A stretch of 64,000 nt of DNA from Podospora comata. Lineage: Eukaryota > Ascomycota > Sordariomycetes > Sordariales > Podosporaceae. Where the stretch lies: contig CP071496.1 in the NCBI GenBank assembly GCA_017354895.1, forward strand, positions 1,984,001 through 2,048,000. The letters run 5' to 3'. The notes under the pieces are model-generated. The model saw only the letters and a program-made list of their open reading frames with translations, was not told where the DNA came from and did no database searches. How positions within the stretch are numbered: position 1 is the first letter of the stretch; each line of letters opens with the position of its first letter. Made by a program: the position numbers and the translations under genes. Positions 11,779-23,318 of this stretch are shown piece after piece.

Positions 11779-14700
11779 TTTGCGGAGGACTGGACTTGAA
11801 GTGAAACGGTCGGTAGTGTGATAGTTTTCGAAGAGGAGGAAGTGGTGATTTTCGGATGGGCTGTGTTGTATCAGATGTGAATCGAGTATATGTGTATTCG
11901 TGTCGTGTTGTCAAATGTGCTGTTTGGATGAAAAATGTTTTGTTTCGAACGGTGAAGGGTGAGGTGTTGAGATGAATGTGGGGGAAGAAATAGGCTCAGG
12001 CGGTCTGGTTTTATAGTCCGGAACGGTCCGGCGAGGAGAAGCTGGATACGCTCCCAGAGACTGTGACAGAGGCGAGAAGCAAAAGAATGTCGTGTCCGAA
12101 CCAGATTCGAGAAGATTTGATGCTTAATTAAGAAAAAAAAAATGCAGGCTGCCCTGGCCCGTCAGGTCTGTGCTGTCTTCCCCGGTTGAAGGGGCGTGGA
12201 TATGGGCCTGTTTGACTGTGAGAGAAACTCGGCGAGTGACGTTAGAGGAAAGAAGCGGACAGCTGCATCATCCGAATAACACAGCCAGATAGGCAGAATC
12301 AACAGAGGAAGGATGCTTTTGCAAAGCTTCTTTGCTGGCAGAAACAAGTGGTCAAGCCGGGAGATGAGAAAGAAAAGACCAGTGACACCAAAATACCCGA
12401 AGGGTATTTGACATGTCCACCTTGAGGACTGGCCGGATTTACGAACTACGTAGTCCTTCTGTTCCTTTTTGGGCCTGTTCAAGGTGGTGGATAACAAGTA
12501 AACCCTTCTTCACTTTCTCTCCTCGGTATGTCTTTTCTTTTTGTGTTGCGTGCCTCTGCGGTTCTGTGCTGCCAGGTCATCAATCCTTGATGATCAGAAC
12601 CCGATGCCACTCGGGACCGAATTCACACTTCCACAAAAAATTTGGGACTGTGGGCAATCCAGCAGACCAAGGTAGAAAAGAGCATGGCCCAAGTTGGGAC
12701 TGCGGTGTGAAGGAAGCAACACAGGCTGCAGAAGCTAGAGGGCACCCCAGCCGAGTATAACAAAACACAAACGCCAGTGGGCTACACATTGTACACTGGG
12801 TGTAGAGACAAAGTTGTCGAGCGCACTGTTCGAAAATCTCAGTCACCACTGGCGTTCCCTTTCCAGATCGTGATGAGAATGCTGAGAAACAGGTCAAGGG
12901 GGGGAAAGCAATGTTTCCATGCTCCATGGCTGGAGCATGGGGAACCAGACGGCTCGAAAAGTGGCTGCTTGCTGCGTTGTCAAGCCCACACAAACGCCAA
13001 AGATTGCCAAAAGCTACCCAAAACGTACTAACGCTGGGGAATGGCAGGGGATTCCAAAGGTGAGCTGGTGGTCGATGGCAACATCCTCATCAACACCAGA
13101 CCCAAATGATGGTGCATCAAAATGTGCAGAAACAGCAGTTCGGGCTGGGCTGAAATACCATCATCTTCGGGTGCCAAGCGTAGAGCTTTTGAGTTTGGTT
13201 TCTGAGTTGTCAATGTGGAAATGGATCCCCATATCTAAATCAAGCACATCTGAGCATCGTTGATGCTGATAGAGCCCCTCAGTAAGTGGGGGCAAGTGTG
13301 CTTCACCTTGAACCACTAGGTACCAAAGCATCAGGTGCTTTGCGGGAACGGGTTTTAGCTGCCCTGTGGCTTGTCGGTCTGTGATTGGACAGGCGAAGTG
13401 GTGCTAATCTCTCTCCAGAGGAACTCCAGATCTCTGTTCGCCGAACGTTGCCGTTGAATCTCGCCCGTCTTGAGCAATCAATCGCTACGATCGGATACCT
13501 GTGTGTTTGTTTCCGGCTACAGACATTTGTTGATGCTGGTCTGCAGCCAGGGTCTTCATAAATGACGGGTACCAAACAGCCGGGACACTCCGAGACGCCC
13601 TGACTTTGCAAACAGGTGCCTTGTCGAGCGGCAAGTACATCAAGGGACTTGGGACGTCGCTACCGGCCCGTCGGAAACTAGGTATGTTACGCAGCCGGAG
13701 TATCCTTCGGGTTCTGGAAGGAATGAACTTGCGACGGCTAGTGCACCTGTGGAGGTACAGCCAATACCGCCGAATCACGAAAGCCGGCTGCCCTGAAACC
13801 CCTGGTGTCCTCGAACTCTGAATCCAAGGATGTTACCCGCTTTGTTGAGCCTCATTCTCGCAGGCTGGGGAACTTGGGGAAATGGAGAAAGCCCAAGTCC
13901 ATGCTTTGGGCAACCAAAACGTCCCCGGTTTCGCCCTCCTCGCCGATGTCATAGAACGGCATCTTGCAGCATCTTCTGGTATCGTGGAACAAGGCCGTTG
14001 GTGTGTAAATTCCACGAACCGTTCGGGCAGAGATCTCGCTCTTTGCTCGCCAGATGGCATACTGCTGCTGGAGACTCATCGTGCTTCAGGCTTTTGGTAT
14101 ATCATCGGTGGTTCCGAAAAAGAGACAAGAGCCATGGCTCTTGATCAGATCTCAGACGGTCGAGATGGGCGCGGCAGATGGTGACAGCGGCCCCCCTGGC
14201 TCACGAACCATTGTTACACAGAAGCGAACCAGGACGACGGGTACATGGCACCATTCGGGATGTCCATCAAATGTGCCGAAGCCTAAACCGGGAATCGTGG
14301 CGTCGTCCCGCGTACGCCTTGTCCCCCGTCGAGTGTCTCGGTCAAGCCTTACAGTCTAGTGAAGACAGAGTGTCTGGCCAGCCCGCAGCGTTGGGTTCGT
14401 GTGGCATGCGGTTTACTCCCGCATCGGTTGCAAAGCTGGGCAAAAGGGCGAGATGTGCTCAGATGTGCAAAGTAAAGGTGAAGCGTCCAGATCAGATCGA
14501 GAGATGCTACGAAGTCAGCCAGACTTGTCAGGCCAGATAGGGGAGTGGAACAGCGAACCATATGCGGCTGGCGCTTGGCCAGTGAGTCGATATCGACCAA
14601 TGAGAAGCGCTGAGTGGGCCGTATTCGTGCCACGGCAGTAGATGCGGTGTACAAACAGCTCCTCGTTTGGGTATAAACGGCGTGGAGGCACTGCAGGGTA

Positions 14701-16281
14701 CAAATGATGAATAATTGAAGACCGGCGAGAGAGAAAGCCGGAGAAGCATAGTGCCACATATATGCGGTAAGGTCAAAGATGTTTCAAAAGGAGGGCGACA
14801 CCTGTTGTGACCCGTTCCTGTACAGCCCTGGATTGGTCGGGGAAAAGAATTGGCATCCCGTGAGAGTGCTCTGTCACCCGGGGGACCGACAGAGCCTGCA
14901 AAGAGCCCCGGGAGATGTGACAAGCAACACAGTATGGTTGAAGAACGAGTCTTGAACTTCAAAGGATGACGAGGGTTTAAATGTTGACAGAGGCAGCCAG
15001 TCGAGGAGCAGCTGCCATATATTGTCCTGAGGCTCTTCGGGAAAATGGCGGCGACTCAAGACAGAGATGTGGCACACTACCATGCGTTGCGGTTGCAAAC
15101 ATCGCCGCTTGGGCATCGCATTCTCGACTGTTGGCACCAGGAACTGGAGAGGCGGGCCTGCAACTGCCGTGGTTGGGTGTCTATGCATTGACGGCATACT
15201 GTCCTCTTTTGCCATTAGGAATCGATAGATGTTGACGAGATGAAGTCATTTCGTTGCAGCCACCACGGGCCGCTGCCGTGAAATGGCAGGCGAGCGAATC
15301 GACATCTGAAGCCTTGACTGAGGCACACCAATATGAATAAGAGAACAAGTGATTGGCCGGCCCTGTGGCTCATTGCTTGTGCGATGTTTCTCCAGGCTTA
15401 CACCCATATCATGGTAGCCATCATGTCGGGCTGGTGAGTGAGGACGAGCATTCAAACATCCAGAGTTCGTGACACAGCAGAGCGTGTCACTGCAGCGCCG
15501 TGTCAGTGTCATCGCAGAGAGCCGCCCTAAGAAGCCTTGAAGTTTGGTGTTATGCTATTGGCTGTTACTAAAAGTTGGGGATCATCGTTGGTGGGGGCTG
15601 TTTGTCACCAACAGATGTACGAAAAATCCCATGGGCGCGATGGATCGGTATAGAAAGCAAGGAAAGCGATGAGGTGGAAGGCAGAGAGGCCCAGGAATGG
15701 ATTTTATCAAATATCAAGCGAGAATCATTGAAAAGTTAGGGATTGAACAAGGTACATCCAAGTAAGAAGAAGCTCGACCGTTGCGAAATCGAACGTTGCC
15801 GTTGGATGGAGCTGAAGTTGGAGTTTGATTCCTGTTCCCAGAATCCCCAAAAATGCGAGGCATGTCAGCTGTCGTCATCTGACCCACAGCCGTCCACCCC
15901 ACGCGCAGCTGAAATCCTGGGGCTGTAATTACCAGCACCAATCCTGCCTTTTCTCGCCGAAAACGCCTACCCCAACCCGTAATCCCTCTGTTTAGCGCGT
16001 AATTATTACACATGCTTCTCCAACTCCCAAAACCGCTCGGCTTTGTCCACCCTCCTGACTTTGTGCCTCGGCTGGACCCTGCCCAGCAACGGCCTAGCAC
16101 GACGTCGCCAGGACATGGCTGTGTCTCATCTGACTGGCCACTGCCGGTGATATGAATATCATCACCCGTCCCTCAGCATCTCCCTGACCTCCTGTCCGAC
16201 CTGACCTTCTCTCTTGTACCATCGCAGCCCGGATCAGCTCCCGTAATTTACTCTGAAACTTTTGTCACGCCGTATTTGAAG
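11779..16281. other. 4.5-kb gene-poor region
   Basis: No gene that I can support lies between the small dsRNA-binding-like gene and the nitronate monooxygenase. The frames here (for example 12413-12760, 13882-14184 and the minus-strand 14874-15215) are short, overlap each other on both strands and match no family that I recognise. Base composition is near that of the flanks, so this is not an AT-rich island. A non-coding RNA or a decayed element cannot be excluded. Confidence 0.45.
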
Positions 16282-17477
16282 ATGCCTTTCGACACGGAGC
16301 TGACCCGCCGGCTCGGCATCGCTGGTACGTATCCCTCACTCGACATGGTGACGGACAAAGTCAAACTGACATTTCACCTTCTACAGTCCCTGTTGTTCAG
16401 GGTGGTATGCAGGTAAATCACGCCTCCAGTTTGCCATGTAAATATGGTTGCTAACACAGTGGCCAGCATGTTGGATACGCTGAGATGGCGAGCGCTGTGT
16501 CCAACGCCGGCGGCTTGGGCATTATTACTGCCCTCATCTTCCCAGAGCCCGAGGGCCTCCGCCAGGAGATCCGGAAGTGCCGGAAGCTGACCAGCAAGCC
16601 ATTCGGTGTCAACATCACTCTCCTGCCTGCTCTCGTCCCCCCAAATTACGAGGCCTACGCCCAGGTCATCATTGACGAGGGCGTCAAGATCGTCGAGACT
16701 GCCGGCAACTCTCCCGGGCCTGTGATTTCCAAGCTCAAGAAGGCCGGCTGCATTGTCCTCCACAAGTGCACAACGATCAGGCACGCCCAGTCTGCCGTTA
16801 AGCTCGGCGTCGACTTTTTGAGCATTGATGGTTTCGAGTGCGCTGGGTACGTGTTCAGACAAACTCCACTTCCCCGGATTTTCCCACCATGGTCTATCCT
16901 TCCCTGCCGAGCAGGCGCTAACAGACGTCACAGCCACGTTGGTGAATCAGACATCACCAACTTTATCCTCCTCAGCAAGGCGCGCCAGACCCTCAAGGTG
17001 CCCTTCATTGCCTCTGGTGGCTTTGCTGATGGCCAAGGTCTGGCCGCCGCCCTGTGCCTCGGTGCCTGCGGCGTCAACATGGGCACCCGGTTCCTGTGCA
17101 CGGTCGAGTCCCCTATCCACCACAACATCAAGGAGCAGATTGTCAAGGCGCAGGAGACCGACACCACGCTCGTCCTCCGCCGGTGGCGCAACACCACCCG
17201 TCTGTACAAGAACAAGGTGACGGAACAGGCGCTCAAGGTTGAGCAGGAGAGCAAGACGGGCGAGTTCTCCGAGATTGCTCCCTATGTCAGCGGAAAGCGC
17301 GGCAAAGAGGTGTTCATCAACGGAGACCCAGAGTACGGTGTCTGGACTGCTGGTCAGGTTATCGGTCTCATCAACGACATCCCGACCTGCAAGGACCTGG
17401 TTGCGAGAATCGAGAAGGAGGCCGAGGATACTCTCAAGGAGCGACTTGCGTTGGTTAAGCCGGCGCCTAAGCTATAG
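16282..17477 (+). CDS. Nitronate monooxygenase (2-nitropropane dioxygenase family)
   Basis: FMN-dependent TIM-barrel oxidase that converts alkyl nitronates to carbonyl compounds and nitrite. Exons are 16282-16324, 16387-16412, 16467-16846 and 16934-17477 (330 residues). The N-terminus MPFDTELTRRLGIAVPVVQG is followed by GGMQHVGYAEMASAVSNAGG, the usual family opening. The candidate catalytic His sits in GHVGESD, and this motif is formed only after the third intron is removed. FIASGGFADGQGLAAAL and GACGVNMGTRF are the flavin phosphate-binding segments. The third intron (87 nt) is a multiple of three without a stop, so a retained form would still read through. Physiological substrates may include propionate-3-nitronate. 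It is not adjacent to other nitrogen genes. Confidence 0.9.
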
Positions 17478-18191
17478 AGCATGTTTTGTGACTGTACTTT
17501 TATAGTAGAAGGCGGGGCATTTTCTGGGAGGTTGTCATGAATAGTTAGGAGGTTACTTGTTTGTCTTGTCTTGATGGCATCTTGTATGACAGAACTATGA
17601 CTTCTGGATAATAGGACGAGAATTATCTTCATGGTCAGCATGAAGATCACGACACATCATGTTCAATATGCCATGTTCATTCATAGTTATCTCGGTGGTC
17701 ATAGAGGGGGTTGCGAGAAGAAGGTTCCTAGAATACCCTAACCCCCGACCGTTGGAAGCGTCGTCTTAGCGAGTCGTTAGCTCCAACTACCGACCCAACC
17801 CCACCTCTTCATGTGCCCCCCCGAACCCGACCTCGGCTGTGCTTTCTTCCCCCGGCAAACGCCATTCGGCGCGCAGCGCAACTTGGAACCCATCCCGCAA
17901 GCCCGTGGGATTCCAAGGCCAGGGGTCATCCCTCTCACCTGTGTCTTTCTTTCATCAAGAGGCGACACTAACCTTCTTCTCTATCTCCCTTCCTTTTCCG
18001 AGCTCTCGTGACCAAAATCTTTCTTTCTCTTTTCTCTCTTCTTTTTGCTGTTTCTCTGTCATTGCGACTGCAAGCCAACTAGGTACCTACCGACGTAAAT
18101 TGCGCTCGCTCACAACCGCACCTGCAGCAACATCAACCGAACCATCCAGAAATCACAAGCCGCGACAAGCTCCAGAAGCCAGTCAGACAAA
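17478..18191. other. Intergenic region between the NMO gene and PEX11
   Basis: Holds the NMO 3' UTR and the PEX11 promoter and leader. The last 200 bases are pyrimidine-rich (CTTTCTTTCTC-type), as expected for a fungal transcription start region. No gene seen. Confidence 0.5.
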
Positions 18192-18977
18192 ATGGTCGCC
18201 GACGCAGTAATCTACCACCCCACCATCACCCACTACCTCAAGTTCGTCGGCACCACCGTCGGCCGCGACAAGCTCCTCCGCACGCTCCAGTACTTTGCCC
18301 GCTTCTACGCCTGGTACCTCCTCCGCACCAACGCGACCAAGACGGCCATCCAACCATGGGAGACCATGAAGAAGCAGTTCGGCCTCGTCCGCAAGGTCCT
18401 CCGCGCGGGCAAAAACGTCGAGCACTTCAAGGCTGCCGCGCTGGCGGCGGACAACAAGACGATGGACCCCGTGCTGAGATACACTGCCGTGGGGAGACAG
18501 CTCGGTTACGCGGGGTATCTCTCGATGGATCTGCTGACGTTGCTGGATGCGACGGGGATCAAGAAGAGCCCTAACGCGAAGAGGCTGCAGCAGGAGGCGT
18601 ATAGGTTTTGGGCGGCGGGGATTACGTTTAGTATTGTTGGGCAGCTGTATACGCTTTGGCAGTTGAAGAAGAGGGAGGAGAAGGTTGATCGGAAGGAGGG
18701 GGAGGGGGTGGTGGAGGGGAAGAGGATTGCTAAGTATGTTTTCGAAAAGGGGTGGATGGACGACGAGGATGATGATGACGATGATGACGATGATGATGCT
18801 AACGTTGGGAATAGGGAACGTGCGGCTAGCAGGTTGCAGCTTACTTCGGATCTCTGCGACATTACTGTTCCTCTTTCTGCTCTGGCCTGGGTCAACTTTG
18901 ATGATGGCATTGTTGGTTTGGCTGGTACTTTTAGCAGCTTGCTGGGTGTGTACTCGCAGTGGAACAAGACCGCCTAG
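18192..18977 (+). CDS. PEX11: Peroxin 11, peroxisome proliferation protein
   Basis: Intronless 261-residue Pex11 homologue. Pex11 is a peroxisomal membrane protein that elongates membranes before fission. The N-terminal block, about residues 9-60 (HPTITHYLKFVGTTVGRDK, LRTLQYFARFYAWYL), contains the amphipathic helix region typical of the family. Residues 60-110 carry FGLVRKVLRAGKN and further conserved helices, and AGYLSMDLLTLLDATG follows. Near residue 194 there is an almost pure Asp run encoded by GAY codons (18761-18798), which separates the C-terminal hydrophobic segment. The ATG at 18192 is in good context (AAAATGG). The protein ends LLGVYSQWNKTA, close to the usual Pex11 ending. Confidence 0.95.
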   Translation: MVADAVIYHPTITHYLKFVGTTVGRDKLLRTLQYFARFYAWYLLRTNATKTAIQPWETMKKQFGLVRKVLRAGKNVEHFKAAALAADNKTMDPVLRYTAVGRQLGYAGYLSMDLLTLLDATGIKKSPNAKRLQQEAYRFWAAGITFSIVGQLYTLWQLKKREEKVDRKEGEGVVEGKRIAKYVFEKGWMDDEDDDDDDDDDDANVGNRERAASRLQLTSDLCDITVPLSALAWVNFDDGIVGLAGTFSSLLGVYSQWNKTA

Positions 18978-20621
18978 GAAGTCAGGTTTCGGGATGATTG
19001 AGGGGAATTGGGAGAGGGGACGGGGAAACCGACAAAATTTACAGAACGGGGGTTGCTGGCTGGCGGAACAGCAACGGACAGACGATGATTGCAGATGTGT
19101 TTTGGCAGGAGGTGGATAAGTTGGTAGGACGAGCGGTGTTTTGATACCTTTTCTCTTTTTTGAGATTCAGAGTTGTGTTTGGTGGGTTTTCGTTGCTGTA
19201 GTTGTACGTGTAACTCGTGGTAGCTCTTTCACATGTCAGCTTTGGAAGTTCAGCTTGTTGTGTTTGCATGGTTTTGGATGAGGTCGATGGGTAATGTTTA
19301 GAATGCTTTGGTGAAGCTGTTTCAGGCTTGATTTATTCTACGCAGGTAGCTTTCTTGCAATGCAATTTCCATTCACGGTAGCACTTATTGAACCCCTCCA
19401 TGATTTGAGAGAATTGAACCCCTCGTGAGAACCCTTGGCTGGAAGTGTTGATCCTTGTCCGAAAGCCGATGACTCCATTTCGGTCCCGGGCATGTGGACA
19501 TCGAACCCCAAGCTGCTGGAGTTTGGTGGGGTTCGTTGCGGAAGCTTGGATGAGACAGTGAACGCCCCCCCCCACCCCCCTGCTAAACCTCTTATCAAAT
19601 GCGACAGCAACGTCCAGTGTCACTCTTCATGCCCTCAACAAATGAGATGGCATGATGCTGATGTCGCACACATCGTCGAGAGCCTGAGATATCATGAAGA
19701 GCGTCGACAGCTTTGCATAGGTGTCACCACGTGCCACATTTCCAGCCATGTCGGTGACTTCAACCCCGCCAAAGTTGGATGACGATGCTGGGATCCTACA
19801 ACTCACATCTGCGATGCGACAGGCCCAAGCAATCAGTCAGTGATCGAGCCAAGACGCTTCCAGACAGATTCCCAGCAGCAGCGGGATGACGGGGGGTATT
19901 CAAAATGCCTGTTTCATCAGGGGAGCTAACCCCTCGGCACCTTCTTCAGATCCTCTCGGTTTCAACGGCGGCCGGGCTGAGGTTCCATTCTGGCGGCGGC
20001 TAGATCCAGTCGTGACGTTTTTGTATCCGTATTTCAAGTTGGCTAGCACCCCGCTTACAGTTCCCAGGTTGCTGGTTGGTGTGCCTGGCGCTGAATGCTT
20101 CCTGATCCATATCTTGGGGAAACTTTGGTCTTTCGAGAGAGTTCTTCCCTCCTTCTCTTGTGTCCCGTCCCGCATTCGTCCATTTTTCGTCCCGCCGCCA
20201 CCCAGCCCCCTCTCATATTGATGACCCTCTCATATTGACGACCCTCTCATATAGACGACCCTTCCCAACCGCAACCGGAACTGCTGCCATTGAGCTTGGG
20301 CCCTTCAACAAAAACCTTTGCTGAGGATTGACACTGTTGAGGATCTGAGCATCGTGATAGCTTCACTTGTGACTTGACACGTGCTCAGTAATCATTCGCT
20401 TGCCCTCTGGACGAGTACCTACGGGCAAGAACAGAACCGAGGTTGGGAACCTGCATATCTGCCTCCCAACAATACCGTGTTTGCCCCTCCAGGCCTCCCC
20501 GCGGCACATATTTGACACGGAGCGCGAACAGCATCATTTAATACCCCATTCGGCCTCACTCACCCCCAACTGACGCCCCGACAATCCGTCAACTCTCCTG
20601 CTTTTACCTCCAACCTCGAAG
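18978..20621. other. Intergenic region between PEX11 and the type III PKS gene
   Basis: About 1.6 kb without a supportable gene. It contains a C-rich run near 19565-19580, a duplicated ATTGAACCCCTC (near 19387 and 19414), and a 17-bp tandem repeat at 20208-20258, which is listed separately. Confidence 0.5.
20208..20258. repeat. 17-bp tandem repeat, three copies
   Basis: Three consecutive units of CCCTCTCATATTGAYGA, with minor changes in the third. The array lies about 360 bp upstream of the type III polyketide synthase start codon. Confidence 0.85.
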
Positions 20622-22050
20622 ATGTCTGTCTCGACGGAAGCCAGAGAGCTGGGTCTCTCCATCCTGGGCCTGGGAACCCGATACCCTCCTTACACTCTTG
20701 ACTCCCGCGCGGTCGAGGAACTGAGCAAGCGTTACCATCCGGAAACACCAGCGTATGTGTCGCTCCTCACACTTTCCTACTCCCGAGACTATTGGCTGAC
20801 TGCTCCCTCACAGCATGCAAAAAGTCCTCGCCATCAACCGCTTCACCGGCATCGACAAGCGCTCCTCCATAGGCCGACCGGACCACTGGCTCGTAAACCA
20901 ACCCGAACCACCAACGATCGCCCAACTCCACGATGTCTTCATGTCCGACGGTGTCCCCCTCGCCGTCTCGGCCTCGAAAGAAGCACTTGCTGAAGCGCAC
21001 ATCAACGACGTATCACAAATCACCCACATGGTCTCAGCAACTTGCACTGATTCTGCCAACCCAGGATACGACCACTACGTCGCCAAAGCCCTCGGTCTCT
21101 CTCCATTCGTTGAGAAAACTCTGCTTCATGGCGTTGGTTGCTCAGGTGGCTTGGCAGCGCTGAGAACAGCAGCCAATCTCTGCCTAGGCCATAGCATGAG
21201 GGGATTGCCCGCGAGGATATTGGTTGTTGCGTTGGAGATCTCCACGACGTTAGTCCGCTCGGAGCTGGAATCCATACATAGTAATCAGGAGACGAGAATT
21301 GGGATTTGTTTGTTCAGCGACTGCGCCTCGGCGGTAGTCGTCTCAAACGACATCCCCTTTTCACCAACCGAACCGCTACCGCCACCAGTCTATAGCCTTC
21401 TCGACTGGAGGCACCAAACCGTCCCCGACACGGAACAAGACCTCGGCTTTGACACGCACCCCCAAGGCTGGAAAGTAGTTCTTTCCCCTCGCGTCCCGAA
21501 CCTCACAGCGTCGGTCTTGGAACCGACGTATAACTCGTTAATGTCGGGAAAGAAGCTCCCGGAGGGGTATGGCTCTCCAAAGGACTTTGACTGGGCGATG
21601 CACCCGGGGGGAGCGACTATTCTGATGGGGGCCGAGAAGGTGCTGGGGATACAGCCGGAGCATATGAGGGCGAGCTATGATACGTATGTCAATCATGGAA
21701 ACTCGAGCTCGGCGACGATTTTTAGCGTGCTGAATCGGTTGAGGGGGAAGGAGATGGATGGGGTGGCTCCGGGGGGGAGGGGGGCGAGGGAGTTGGTTGT
21801 GGGCTGTGCTTTTGGGCCGGGGATCACGGTAGAAATGTGTCTGTTGAGGAGGAATCTGAGCAGGACGGAAGGGGGGAGGAAGGGGATGGAGACGCCGCCG
21901 GAGACGGAGGAGAGTAGTGAGGATGGGGAGGGAGGGCGTGAGGTGAGCGAGGAGGAGAAGAAGGGGAGTGAGGTGAGTGAGGAGGAGAAGAAGGGGAGCG
22001 AGGAGGAGGCGTTTATAGCTAAGGCGTTGGAGAGTGTAGAGCTGGACTGA
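20622..22050 (+). CDS. Type III polyketide synthase (chalcone synthase-like)
   Basis: Homodimeric thiolase-fold ketosynthase that extends acyl-CoA starters with malonyl-CoA. In fungi the products are often alkyl-resorcylic acids or pyrones (ORAS/CsyA types). Exons are 20622-20752 and 20814-22050 (455 residues), with donor GTATGT and acceptor CAG. The catalytic triad is visible: Cys153 in GVGCSGGLAAL, His307 in AMHPGGATIL and Asn340 in NHGNSSSATI. The C-terminal loop GCAFGPGITVEM matches the family GFGPG motif. After about residue 395 comes a long charged tail with the duplicated block VSEEEKKGSE, which is not part of the enzyme fold. No P450, methyltransferase, transporter or regulator is adjacent, so it does not sit in an obvious cluster. 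Product specificity cannot be read from the sequence. Confidence 0.93.
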
Positions 22051-23318
22051 GGAGGGTGGTGAGAAAAGGGGTTGTATATATGTGGTGTGTTGAACCACGG
22101 GGGGCATGAAACGAGTCGTATGGCGACCTCACTTGGGGACAAGCGGCCGACTATGGGGGGGAGTACCTACGGGCCTTGGGCTAGACGTGTATATTTTCCC
22201 AACAGATACCATATATCAATCTTTCTTCTCCTGATTCCCGGTGATATATGGCACAGGCACATTGAAATGGAGCTTCTCTCTTCTAACTAACCGCTCTCAC
22301 TCACTCACCTCACCCTCATTTCCAAACCCTGGCCTTTTTGTTTTCCTGAACCCATGATGCTGCCCAGGTGATCGAACGGTGTGGAGCCAAAATCAATTAA
22401 ACTGATAACGACCAAACGCGGGGTGATAAGAACCATATGCCCCACTATAGTTCCACCAGCACACGGTTCCCCCCCGCCCTCTTTACCTTCACCAGCTTTT
22501 TGTACAGCAGCGCGCGTGCTCTTCAAACAACAAGTCAAGACGTTTAACCAACCAGAGAAGTACGCCCAAAAAACTTTGTTTGGACCGACGGTTACACAAC
22601 CTGAAACGGCACCGACCTTGTTCAACGCGCGTTGCGCGAGGAAGATGATTGGTCTGTGAGAGGTGTCTGACAACACGTGTACAGGGCGTTGGTTTGAGTG
22701 CCGAAGAAGGAGGGAATGGATGGATCCCAGCCTCTTATTTTTTTTTAAGGGCAGAGCGGGGTGCTGGGGGGGATAGGTTTATTACCACGCGATGATATTG
22801 GTGGGGTTTTATGAGCTGGCCGTGCGCGCGCGGCCGGAGGGATGAGGCACGTTCGCAGTGTGCGTTGTGTGCACTGAGGGATGGGTGAGAGTCACAGCTG
22901 AGAGGGGAGACCGAAAGGGAATTATTGAATGGGGTCTCTCATTCCAGATTTGGGTTTTCTAGATTTTTTATTTTCATTTTATTTTTATTTCATTTTCATT
23001 TTCATCTTCTTCTTGGGAAATACAAACAACACCACAGAACATATACAGAACGCAAAAGTAAAGCAGGCCTTTTTGCATCGCTCGTTTTATTTCAGCTTGT
23101 CTGATAGCCCAAACGAACACACTACCAAGAACACCACCACACCGCTGCCTGGAACTGATAGCCAAACCAAACGCCCGCACACCCCTCCTCACCCCTCCTC
23201 TCATCCCTACCACACCACCAGTCTACCTACTTATCTCCCTAGCTCCGCTTCGGTCATCCATATCCTCCCCCCTTTTTTGTTCCTGACCGAACCGTTTCAT
23301 TCACTTCATTCATCTCTA
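22051..23318. other. Intergenic region and leader of the coiled-coil membrane protein gene
   Basis: Contains the PKS 3' UTR and a T/A-rich tract (22961-23008) just upstream of the next gene. The open frame from 22929 to 23318 is in frame with the following gene, but it encodes low-complexity Phe/Ile- and Ser/Pro/Thr-rich sequence typical of a translated leader. I therefore treat it as 5' UTR. Confidence 0.5.

Noticed and set aside
22929-23318. N-terminal extension of the orphan membrane protein
   Set aside because: In frame, but it encodes a translated T-rich tract and Ser/Pro/Thr-rich low complexity. The ATG at 23319 gives a normal N-terminus.
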